A stretch of 10,832 bases of DNA, taken from Omnitrophica WOR_2 bacterium RIFCSPLOWO2_12_FULL_51_24 (GTDB lineage: Bacteria > Omnitrophota > Gorgyraeia > Pluralincolimonadales > Pluralincolimonadaceae). This document shows, one piece after another, positions 4,248 to 10,832 of the stretch. The notes under the pieces were generated by a model, which ran no database searches, was not told the DNA's origin, and saw nothing but the letters and a program-made list of their open reading frames with translations. A program made the position numbers and the translations under genes. The DNA is taken from NCBI GenBank assembly GCA_001805885.1, contig MHHC01000075.1, positions 1 through 10,832 on the forward strand. Direction: 5' to 3'. Numbering within the stretch: position 1 is the first letter of the stretch; each line of letters opens with the position of its first letter.

Positions 4248-6253
4248 TGGGGAGCAAAATAGATCTTTTGCTGGCGATACATTCCCACCAGCCGGACGGG
4301 AATTTCGAGTGGGTATTCGCCGAGGCGTACGAAAAGTCGTATCTGCCTTTTTTGAAATCGCTTTATCAGCATCCGCGGCTTAAGGCGGCGCTGCATTATT
4401 CGGGCTGCCTCCTCGACTGGATAGCGGCGAAACATCCCGAATTCATCAAGATGTTGAAGGAGATGGTCGGCCGCGGACAGGTCGAGATACTTTCAGGGGG
4501 TTACTATGAGCCGATACTGACGCTCATACCCGAACGCGACATCCTCGGCCAGATAAAGCTGATGAATGAAAAAATAAAGGGTTTCACCGGTTATGAGGCG
4601 AGCGGCGTATGGCTTACCGAAAGGGTGTGGGAGCCGACGCTGATAAGGCCACTCGCGAAGGCCGGCATAAAGTTCGCGATAGTCGATGACTGGCATTTTA
4701 CATATGTAGGGCAAAAACCGGACGATCTTTCGGGATATTATGTGACCGAGGACGACGGGGAGAAGTTATTTATATTCCCCGGCTCGGAGAAATTGAGATA
4801 TATGATACCATTCAAGCTTCCTCACGAGACGGTGAATTACATGAGGGAGCTTAAAGACCTTCGGGGTTGCGCATCAAAGATATTCGCCGATGACGGCGAG
4901 AAGTTCGGCGTATGGCCCGGGACGCATAAGTGGGTCTATGAGGAGAAGTGGCTCGAGAATTTCCTCGGCGCCATCGAGAACGAATCGTCATGGCTTAAGA
5001 CGACGACCTTCTCCGAATATATAAAGGAGAAAGGCCCGACCGGCAGGATATATCTTACGTGCGCAAGCTACCGCGAGATGATGGAATGGAGCGGCGGGTA
5101 TTTCAAGAATTTCCTTGTGAAATATCCGGAAGCGAACAGCATGCAGAAGAAGATGCAGTATGTCAGCGGGCTGGTCGCGGACGCGAAGTCGAAAAAGGCG
5201 CAGGAATATTTGTATAAGGGCCAGTGCAATTGCGCTTACTGGCACGGGGTATTCGGCGGGCTGTATTTGAACCATCTGCGCTCGGCCGTATATTCGAACC
5301 TGATAAAGGCGCAGAAGGAACTCGATAAGGCCGCGCATAAGGATCCTAACTGGATGGACATAGTCGAGACGGACCTCGACTGTGATTCATATAATGAAGT
5401 GTTGATATCGAACTCGAAACTGGAGCTAGATTTTTCGCCGCATAACGGCGGCACGCTCTTTGAGCTGGATTTCAAACCGCTCGCGCTGAATATGACGAAT
5501 ACGCTGTCAAGGCGCAAAGAGGCGTATCACGAGAAGGCCCAGGAGAAAGCTATGGCGCAAGCCCAAGGAAAAAAACCAGACGGGATCGATTCGATACACG
5601 ATATCTCTAGGGAAAAAGATGCCGAGCTTGTCGCGGACTTAAGCTATGATTCTTACAGGCGCGTTTCTCTCTTAGACCATTTTTTGAAGGAAGACACTAC
5701 AGTAAAAGACTTCGCGGCTTCGAAATACTGCGAGGCCGGCGACTTCCTGGCAGGCGAGTATAAATATGGCGTGAAGAAAGAAGCTAATTCAAAGAAGGGC
5801 ATCATGCTCGAACTCGCGCGCGAAGGAAATTATTACGGCGCCTCGGGCGATGCGTATAGGTTGAGGGTCGCAAAGACGGTAAGCATCAAGCCGAACAGCC
5901 AGGATATAGAAATAGAATACAAGATAACGAACGTCGATACGAGGGAGTTTGAGCCGTGGTTCGGCGTGGAATTCAATTATTCATTGAAAGACCCGCACCT
6001 CAACAGGATAGGCGAGGCGCATGGGCTGACGAACATAAACGTGAACGACCAGTGGTACGGCGTAAAGATGGATTTTGAGTTTTCAAAAGCCGCGGATTTC
6101 TGGTATTTTCCGATAGAGACGGTATCGGATTCCGAGCAGGGGTTAGAAAGGACTTATCAGGAGCTTTCGCTTTTGTTTCATTGGAAGTTTAAACTCGCGC
6201 CGGGGGCGGTATGGGGCGTGAAGATGACAAAAGATGTCAAAATAGAGGAATAA
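4247..6253 (+). CDS. GH57 glycoside hydrolase: 4-alpha-glucanotransferase / alpha-amylase
   Basis: A 668-residue protein with the architecture of the Thermococcus litoralis 4-alpha-glucanotransferase (about 660 residues): GH57 barrel (about 1-290), helical middle domain (295-385) and C-terminal beta-sandwich (386-668, with PHNGGTLFELDF). GH57 signatures are HSHQP (12-16), GGYYEP (84-89), WLTERVWEP with the expected nucleophile Glu125, FADDGEKFGVWPGT with the expected acid/base Asp at 215 or 216, and YREMMEWS near 276. It would cleave and rejoin alpha-1,4-glucans. With no signal peptide it should act on internal glycogen or maltodextrins. The ATG at 4247 (TGATG overlap, AAGGGG 10 bases upstream) is preferred over the in-frame TTG at 4244. 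Hydrolase versus transferase activity cannot be settled from sequence. It sits between yvcK and ptsH, tying glucan breakdown to PTS-linked regulation. Confidence 0.93.
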   Translation: MGSKIDLLLAIHSHQPDGNFEWVFAEAYEKSYLPFLKSLYQHPRLKAALHYSGCLLDWIAAKHPEFIKMLKEMVGRGQVEILSGGYYEPILTLIPERDILGQIKLMNEKIKGFTGYEASGVWLTERVWEPTLIRPLAKAGIKFAIVDDWHFTYVGQKPDDLSGYYVTEDDGEKLFIFPGSEKLRYMIPFKLPHETVNYMRELKDLRGCASKIFADDGEKFGVWPGTHKWVYEEKWLENFLGAIENESSWLKTTTFSEYIKEKGPTGRIYLTCASYREMMEWSGGYFKNFLVKYPEANSMQKKMQYVSGLVADAKSKKAQEYLYKGQCNCAYWHGVFGGLYLNHLRSAVYSNLIKAQKELDKAAHKDPNWMDIVETDLDCDSYNEVLISNSKLELDFSPHNGGTLFELDFKPLALNMTNTLSRRKEAYHEKAQEKAMAQAQGKKPDGIDSIHDISREKDAELVADLSYDSYRRVSLLDHFLKEDTTVKDFAASKYCEAGDFLAGEYKYGVKKEANSKKGIMLELAREGNYYGASGDAYRLRVAKTVSIKPNSQDIEIEYKITNVDTREFEPWFGVEFNYSLKDPHLNRIGEAHGLTNINVNDQWYGVKMDFEFSKAADFWYFPIETVSDSEQGLERTYQELSLLFHWKFKLAPGAVWGVKMTKDVKIEE

Positions 6254-6254
6254 G

Positions 6255-6524
6255 ATGATAGCAGAAAAAAGGATAACAATAAAAAATAAGTCGGGACTTC
6301 ACGCGAGGCCTGCCGCGATTTTTGTGCAGGTCGCGAATAAATACGATTCGGAAATCATCGTAAAGAAAGGCAAGCTTGAAATCAACGGCAAGTCGATCAT
6401 GGGCATACTTATGCTTGCGGCCGGAAAGGGCAGCCAAGTCACCTTGAAAGTCGACGGGGAAGACGCTGAAAAAGCCATGGCTGAACTCGAACAGGTCCTG
6501 GCAGGGGAACTTGAGGAGAAATAA
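6255..6524 (+). CDS. ptsH: Phosphocarrier protein HPr
   Basis: An 89-residue HPr that carries phosphate from Enzyme I to EIIA proteins. The active-site histidine is His16 in KSGLHARPAAIF. A serine at the regulatory Ser46 position is kept (Ser47 in NGKSIMGILMLAAGKGS). This is the context used by HPr kinase/phosphorylase in Firmicutes and several Gram-negative groups, so both catalytic and regulatory phosphorylation are possible. Length and the single-domain layout fit canonical HPr. The ATG lies one base after the GH57 stop with GAGGAA (6245-6250) as ribosome binding site, and the gene ends three bases before the Enzyme I start, so the three are translationally linked. Confidence 0.96.
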   Translation: MIAEKRITIKNKSGLHARPAAIFVQVANKYDSEIIVKKGKLEINGKSIMGILMLAAGKGSQVTLKVDGEDAEKAMAELEQVLAGELEEK

Positions 6525-6527
6525 GGG

Positions 6528-8264
6528 ATGCTTTTAAAAGGCATACCGGCTTCGCCCGGTGTCGCTATAGGTAAGGTCTTCATATTAGACAGCGAGGCCT
6601 ATACCATAACAAAGAGGGAGATCGCGGAAAAAGACCTCCCGCGCGAGATCGCGCGCTTTGAGGACGCCCTCATCCTGACCAGGCAGGAGATATTGGGCAT
6701 ACAGGAGCGCATCTCCGAACAGCTGGGGATAAAGCATGCCGAGATCTTCAACGCGCATCTTTTGGTCCTCGAGGACCGCACCCTTATCGAGGAAGTCATA
6801 TCCAGGTTAAAGAAAGAGCTCCTCTGCGTCGAATATATTTTCGACGACGTCCTTAAAAAATATATAAGCGCGTTCCAGAACATCGAGGACGAATATCTCA
6901 GGGAACGCGTTGCCGACATCCGCGATATAGGCAAGAGGATCTTGCTTCACCTTCTGGGGAAGAAACGCGAAACGCTTGCCGATATCAATGAAAAAGTGAT
7001 AGTCATCGCATACGACCTTTCGCCGTCGGACACGGCTTCTCTCCACAAGAAGAGCGTTATCGCGTTCGCGACCGATATCGGCGGCAAGACATCCCATACG
7101 GCGATCATGGCGAAAGCGCTCGAGATACCGGCGGTCGTCGGCCTCAAGAATATCACGAAGAGCCTCAAGAGCGGCGACACGGTAATAGTGGACGGTTCGA
7201 ACGGATTCGTCATAACGGATCCCGACCAGGAGACACTCGCGAAATACGAGCAGGCGAAGACTAAGATCGCCGAATTCGACGCCTCGCTCGTACATTTACG
7301 CGACCTGCCCTGCGTGACCCGCGACGGGCGCCAGATACATCTCGCCGCGAATATCGAGATACCGGATGAGATGGCGTCGGTAAAATCGCACGGCGCGAAC
7401 GGCATCGGGCTTTACAGGACCGAATTTTTCTATCTGGACCATGTCGACCTTCCCACCGAAGATGAGCAGTATCAGGCCTATAAGAGTGTCGCGGAGCAGA
7501 TGTCTCCGGATTCGGTCGTCGTCAGGACGTTGGACCTCGGCGGCGATAAATTTATGTCCCAGCTGAAAATACCCAAAGAGATGAACCCGTTTATGGGATG
7601 GAGGGCGATAAGGTTCTGCCTGGCGCGCCCGGACATCTTTAAGGTGCAACTGCGCGCCATATTGAGGGCGTCGGCGCACGGCAAACTCAAGATAATGTAT
7701 CCCATGATCTCGGGCATAGAGGAAGTCCGCGAGGCGAACAAATTACTCGCTGAGATCAAAGATGAACTGAGAAGGGAGAACGCCCCATTCGATCAGAACG
7801 TCGAGGTAGGCGCGATGATAGAGGTGCCCTCCGCGGCGATGACGGCCGATATACTCGCGCGGGAAGTCGATTTCTTCTCGATCGGGACTAATGACCTTAT
7901 ACAATATTCTCTGGCGGTCGACAGGGTCAACGAAAAGATCGCGTATCTTTACGAGCCGGCGCATCCGGCCGTGTTGAGGCTGATAAAAAGCGTCATAGAT
8001 ACCGGACATAAAGCGACCATACAGGTCGGAATGTGCGGCGAGATGGCAGGCGAACCGGTTTTTACTTTGATCCTGCTCGGTTTAGGCCTCGATGAATTCT
8101 CGACCAGCCCGGTCAATATCCCGAGAATAAAACAGATAATAAGGTCGGTCGACTACAAGGCCGCCCAACAGATAGCGGATGAGGCCTTGACTCTTGCGAC
8201 AGGCGCCGAAATAGAGGAATTCGCAGGCCGCAAGCTCAGGGAGCTGGTCCCGGACCTTCAATAA
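6528..8264 (+). CDS. ptsI: Phosphoenolpyruvate-protein phosphotransferase (PTS Enzyme I)
   Basis: A 578-residue Enzyme I, close to the 575 of Escherichia coli PtsI. It autophosphorylates from PEP and passes the phosphate to HPr. The N-terminal domain (MLLKGIPASPGVAIGKV) is followed by the phosphohistidine motif GGKTSHTAIMAKALEIPAVVG-like region with His190 (His189 in E. coli). The C-terminal PEP-binding barrel shows GIGLYRTEFFY, RTLDLGGDK, NPFMGWRAIR, DFFSIGTNDLIQY and the catalytic-Cys motif VGMCGEMAG. There is no N-terminal GAF domain, so it is PtsI-like in architecture rather than PtsP-like. The ribosome binding site GAGGAG (6513-6518) lies inside the end of ptsH. It is the only Enzyme I in the window and feeds HPr and, through it, the PtsN-like EIIA encoded upstream. 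Confidence 0.96.
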   Translation: MLLKGIPASPGVAIGKVFILDSEAYTITKREIAEKDLPREIARFEDALILTRQEILGIQERISEQLGIKHAEIFNAHLLVLEDRTLIEEVISRLKKELLCVEYIFDDVLKKYISAFQNIEDEYLRERVADIRDIGKRILLHLLGKKRETLADINEKVIVIAYDLSPSDTASLHKKSVIAFATDIGGKTSHTAIMAKALEIPAVVGLKNITKSLKSGDTVIVDGSNGFVITDPDQETLAKYEQAKTKIAEFDASLVHLRDLPCVTRDGRQIHLAANIEIPDEMASVKSHGANGIGLYRTEFFYLDHVDLPTEDEQYQAYKSVAEQMSPDSVVVRTLDLGGDKFMSQLKIPKEMNPFMGWRAIRFCLARPDIFKVQLRAILRASAHGKLKIMYPMISGIEEVREANKLLAEIKDELRRENAPFDQNVEVGAMIEVPSAAMTADILAREVDFFSIGTNDLIQYSLAVDRVNEKIAYLYEPAHPAVLRLIKSVIDTGHKATIQVGMCGEMAGEPVFTLILLGLGLDEFSTSPVNIPRIKQIIRSVDYKAAQQIADEALTLATGAEIEEFAGRKLRELVPDLQ

Positions 8265-8274
8265 GGGATAGGAA

Positions 8275-9348
8275 GTGAACGACCTCGATAATATCAATGA
8301 AATAAAGAAGACGGATAAGTCCGGTATGCTGGACCTGATCGTTAAGTTTCCGGACCAGTGCGCGGACGCGTTTTCTATAGGAAAAGATTTCTCCGTCCCG
8401 CAGTCGTATATCCGCGCCGGTTACAAAAATATCGTATTCTCGGGGCTCGGCGGCTCGGCGATAGGCGCTGACCTCCTGCGCTCTTACCTTATCGACGAGA
8501 TAAGGATACCCATCTTCGTAAGCCGCGATTATACCCTGCCAAGATTTGTCGGCAAGGATTCGCTCTTTCTCGCCTGCAGCTATTCGGGCGAGACGGAAGA
8601 GACGCTCTCGTCATACGCCGAAGCGAAGCAAAAAGGCGCTAAGGTGATCGTGATGACCTCGGGCGGTAAACTCGAGATCACCGCGAAGGAAGACAAGATA
8701 CCGGTCATATATATCCCCGGCGGGAACCCGCCGCGGACGGCGCTCGGATATTCTTTCTTCAGCTGGCTGGATGTGCTGTGTAAATTCGGGTTTATAGGCG
8801 ACAGGACGCGCGATGCCGAAGAGACGATCGCGGATATGAAAGGATTCCGTGACAGCGAGATCGGACCTCGCATCGCTTTAGCAGATAATATAGCAAAAAA
8901 GCTCGCTCGGGAATTGAGCGGCAAATACGCGATAATCTACGGCGCCAATAAACATATCGATTCGGTCGTCGTGAGATGGAGGAGCCAGCTCGCGGAGAAC
9001 GCGAAGACCCTCGCATCGACGCATCTCTTCCCTGAGGTGAGTCATAATGAGACCGTCGGCTGGGAAGGCCCGAAGAAGCTGCTGAAGGATTTTGCGGTAG
9101 TGATGTTAAGGGATGAGAGCGAACATCCGCGCGTCGCGAAGAGGATAGAGATAACGAAGGCGATGATCGGGAAGGAATCAAAAGTCATCGAGTTGCGGTC
9201 GAAAGGCAGGAACCTGCTCTCGAGGATGTTCAACCTGATAAATACCGGGGATTTCGTGAGCTATTACCTCGCGGTCCTGAACGGGATAGATCCGACGCCG
9301 GTCGAGAGGATCACCTGCCTTAAAAAGGAATTAAGCAAGCTCAGATGA
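8275..9348 (+). CDS. Bifunctional phosphoglucose/phosphomannose isomerase
   Basis: A 357-residue SIS-domain isomerase that interconverts glucose-6-P or mannose-6-P with fructose-6-P. Visible family motifs are the phosphate-binding GLGGSAIGADLL (57-68) and SYSGETEET (102-110), then GNPPRTALGYSF (150-161), and the catalytic region with Glu241 (AENAK) and His257 (EVSHNETVGW). Their 16-residue spacing matches Glu203/His219 of the Pyrobaculum enzyme. The C-terminal bact-PGI_C part has LINTGDFVSYYLAVLNGIDP (322-341). It replaces, rather than resembles, classical PGI. The start is a GTG with AAGGG (8263-8267) seven bases upstream; the family's usual N-terminal spacing supports this over the Met at residue 18. 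It lies 10 bases after ptsI and overlaps the nucleotidyltransferase by four bases (ATGA, 9345-9348), linking hexose-phosphate supply to nucleotide-sugar synthesis. Confidence 0.92.
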   Translation: MNDLDNINEIKKTDKSGMLDLIVKFPDQCADAFSIGKDFSVPQSYIRAGYKNIVFSGLGGSAIGADLLRSYLIDEIRIPIFVSRDYTLPRFVGKDSLFLACSYSGETEETLSSYAEAKQKGAKVIVMTSGGKLEITAKEDKIPVIYIPGGNPPRTALGYSFFSWLDVLCKFGFIGDRTRDAEETIADMKGFRDSEIGPRIALADNIAKKLARELSGKYAIIYGANKHIDSVVVRWRSQLAENAKTLASTHLFPEVSHNETVGWEGPKKLLKDFAVVMLRDESEHPRVAKRIEITKAMIGKESKVIELRSKGRNLLSRMFNLINTGDFVSYYLAVLNGIDPTPVERITCLKKELSKLR

Positions 9349-10085
9349 AAGCCGTTATCCTCGCCGCAGGGTACGCCACGCGGCTGTATCCGCTTACAAA
9401 GGACAGGCCTAAGCCGCTTCTCCTGGTAGGCAAGAGGGCGATAATCGATCATCTGATACAGAAACTCGGCGATATAGAAGAGATTGATACGATATATATC
9501 GTGACCAACCAGAAGTTCTACGGGGTCTTCGATGGTTGGTTGAAGACGGTCAAATCCGCAAAGAAGATAATCCTCGAGAACGACGGAAGCACGACGAACG
9601 AGAACAGGCTGGGGGCGATAGGCGATATCAGGCTTGTCCTCGAAAGGCAGAAGATACATGACGATATAATAGTGCTTGCCGGCGATAACATGTTCAACTG
9701 GGGATTGAAGGGTTTCGCGGATTTCGCGAAGAGCGGACCCGATATTTTTGCGATCGGCGCTTATGACATAGGCGACAGGAAAAAAGCGACCATCTACGGC
9801 GTTGTAGAGGTCGACGAAAAAGGAGACATCGTCAATTTCGTTGAGAAACCGCAGGACCCGCCGTCGTCCCTGATAGCCACAGGCATCTATTATTTTCCGA
9901 AAGACAAACTGGGCATTACGGGACAATTTCTTAAGGTTGGGAACGAAAATGACGCGCCCGGACATTTCATACAGTGGCTGCGCAAAGAAGATGAAGTCAG
10001 GTGCTACACATTCAGGGGAACATGGTATGATATCGGCGATATCGAATCATACCGCAAGGCTAACTTAAGTTTTCAGGAAAAATAA
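9345..10085 (+). CDS. Sugar-phosphate nucleotidyltransferase (RmlA/GlmU-type NTP_transferase)
   Basis: A 246-residue Rossmann-like transferase that joins a sugar-1-phosphate and an NTP into NDP-sugar plus pyrophosphate. It has the nucleotide-binding signature LAAGYATRLYPLTKDRPKPL (6-25), the metal-binding LAGDN (111-115), YGVVEVD (151-157), VEKP (166-169) and a C-terminal GTWYDIGDIESY (225-236). It is shorter than RmlA (about 290) and lacks the left-handed beta-helix of GlmU or ADP-glucose enzymes, so it is a single-domain member. Candidate products are dTDP-glucose, UDP-glucose or GDP-mannose; the sequence alone does not decide. The neighbouring isomerase supplies glucose-6-P or mannose-6-P, though a mutase would be needed between them. 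The ATG overlaps the previous stop as ATGA; the nearest Shine-Dalgarno (AAGGA, 9325-9329) is 15 bases away, so coupling probably drives initiation. Confidence 0.9.
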   Translation: MKAVILAAGYATRLYPLTKDRPKPLLLVGKRAIIDHLIQKLGDIEEIDTIYIVTNQKFYGVFDGWLKTVKSAKKIILENDGSTTNENRLGAIGDIRLVLERQKIHDDIIVLAGDNMFNWGLKGFADFAKSGPDIFAIGAYDIGDRKKATIYGVVEVDEKGDIVNFVEKPQDPPSSLIATGIYYFPKDKLGITGQFLKVGNENDAPGHFIQWLRKEDEVRCYTFRGTWYDIGDIESYRKANLSFQEK

Positions 10086-10090
10086 AGGAG
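10084..10090 (+). promoter_or_regulatory. Shine-Dalgarno of metK
   Basis: AAAGGAG lies five bases before the ATG at 10096 and overlaps the stop of the preceding gene. With only 10 bases between the two genes, there is no room for a SAM riboswitch or separate promoter immediately ahead of metK. Confidence 0.85.
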
Positions 10091-10095
10091 AAAGA

Positions 10096-10832
10096 ATGGA
10101 AAAGCGCGATTACCTTTTTACATCCGAGTCGGTTACGGAAGGCCATCCCGATAAAGTCTGCGACCAGATATCCGACGGCATACTTGACGCTGTCCTTAAG
10201 GACGACCCGAAGGGAAGGGTCGCATGCGAGACGTATGTAACGATGGGCCTTATAATCGTCGGGGGAGAGATAACCACAAAGACTTACATACGCGTGCACG
10301 ACCTTTGCCGCAACGTCCTTAAAGATATAGGTTATTCCGACCAGAAATACGGCTTCGATTACCATACATGCGCGATATTGAACGCTATACACTCGCAGTC
10401 ACCGGATATATCGCAAGGGGTGGACAGGGGCGGCGCCGGCGACCAGGGCATGATGTTCGGTTACGCCTGCCGCGAGACGAAAGAATTGATGCCGCTTCCG
10501 ATAATGCTGGCGCATAAATTATCGCTGAGGTTGTCAGAGGTAAGGAAAAAAGGCATTTTGAAATATCTCGGGCCGGACGGAAAGTCGCAGGTCACGGTCG
10601 ATTATGTAAACGGCAAGCCCAAGAAGGTCACGAATGTCGTTATCGCCGCGCAGCATACCGGTGAGGCGGTCGTAAAGAACGCCTTTTCCGATAAAGCGCG
10701 AAAGGATATAATCGAAAAGGTAATAAAGCCGGTCATCGGCGATTACCTTACGAAAGATACCGAGTTTTTCATAAACCAGACCGGGCTGTTTTTGGTCGGC
10801 GGGCCGCAGTCCGATACAGGCATGACGGGACG
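10096..10832 (+). CDS. metK: S-adenosylmethionine synthetase, 3' end beyond the window
   Basis: The first 245 codons of a SAM synthetase (full length usually 380-400), open to the window edge. The enzyme makes SAM from ATP and methionine. Motifs are FTSESVTEGHPDKVCDQISD (8-27) with the catalytic GHPDK, the ATP-binding GGAGDQGMMFGYA (112-124), LMPLPIMLAHKLS (131-143) and the start of the GGPQSDTGMTG motif (235-245) at the edge. These are clearly bacterial/eukaryotic-type MAT rather than the archaeal form. It follows the nucleotidyltransferase gene by 10 bases, so it is probably read from the same transcript even though its function is unrelated to sugar metabolism. Confidence 0.96.
   Translation, partial: MEKRDYLFTSESVTEGHPDKVCDQISDGILDAVLKDDPKGRVACETYVTMGLIIVGGEITTKTYIRVHDLCRNVLKDIGYSDQKYGFDYHTCAILNAIHSQSPDISQGVDRGGAGDQGMMFGYACRETKELMPLPIMLAHKLSLRLSEVRKKGILKYLGPDGKSQVTVDYVNGKPKKVTNVVIAAQHTGEAVVKNAFSDKARKDIIEKVIKPVIGDYLTKDTEFFINQTGLFLVGGPQSDTGMTG

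Noticed and set aside
9264..9965. A 233-residue minus-strand open frame opposite the nucleotidyltransferase
   Set aside because: It mirrors a gene with clear catalytic motifs; no ribosome binding site or family resemblance.
10086..10095. SAM riboswitch ahead of metK
   Set aside because: Only 10 bases separate metK from the previous gene, and no riboswitch fold can fit.
1..10832. CRISPR array, phage module, toxin-antitoxin pair, insertion sequence or defence island
   Set aside because: No regularly spaced repeats, integrase, transposase or small toxin-like ORF pair could be seen; the genes are mostly housekeeping or carbon metabolism.

Overview
The window reads as a stretch of bacterial chromosome, moderately GC-rich, with every recognisable gene on the + strand and packed into short-spaced or overlapping clusters. 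Nothing in it is diagnostic of a taxon. The gene mix (regulatory PTS proteins, a membrane-anchored YvcK-type protein, a GH57 glucanotransferase, an archaeal/deep-branching-type phosphoglucose/phosphomannose isomerase), the frequent ATA isoleucine codons and the palindromic repeat would suit an uncultivated PVC-group anaerobe such as Candidatus Omnitrophota. That assignment is inference from gene content and should be held loosely.

Layout. Positions 2-142 hold the 3' end of a ferritin-like/rubrerythrin-type gene. It overlaps a seven-helix-class membrane protein gene (139-1215), which in turn overlaps by 41 bases a gene for a protein of unknown function built from tandem beta-hairpin-like repeats (1175-1939). 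Next comes a 151-base gap with a long imperfect palindrome (1944-2021), a perfect tandem 10-mer (2021-2040) and a good sigma70-type promoter (2046-2074). That promoter drives a tRNA cluster: Lys(CUU), Leu(UAG) and Gly(GCC), all with encoded CCA.

Behind the tRNAs lies a long carbon-metabolism cluster: a PtsN-like EIIA, a YvcK/CofD-fold gluconeogenesis-factor homologue with two N-terminal membrane helices, a cytosolic GH57 alpha-glucanotransferase/amylase, HPr, PTS Enzyme I, a bifunctional phosphoglucose/phosphomannose isomerase, a sugar-phosphate nucleotidyltransferase, and the first 245 codons of S-adenosylmethionine synthetase. From yvcK to metK the gaps are between -4 and +11 bases, so this looks like one transcription unit.

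How the genes fit together. Enzyme I, HPr and an EIIA are present, but no EIIB or EIIC sugar-transport domain is seen here, and HPr keeps both the catalytic His and the regulatory Ser context. The simplest reading is a regulatory phosphorelay linked to storage-glucan remodelling (GH57), hexose-phosphate interconversion (PGI/PMI), nucleotide-sugar synthesis and central carbon control (YvcK). The window does not show an obviously new defence or mobile system. Its least explained parts are the beta-hairpin-repeat protein, the palindrome/tandem-repeat block before the tRNA promoter, and the membrane-anchored form of YvcK inside a PTS cluster.
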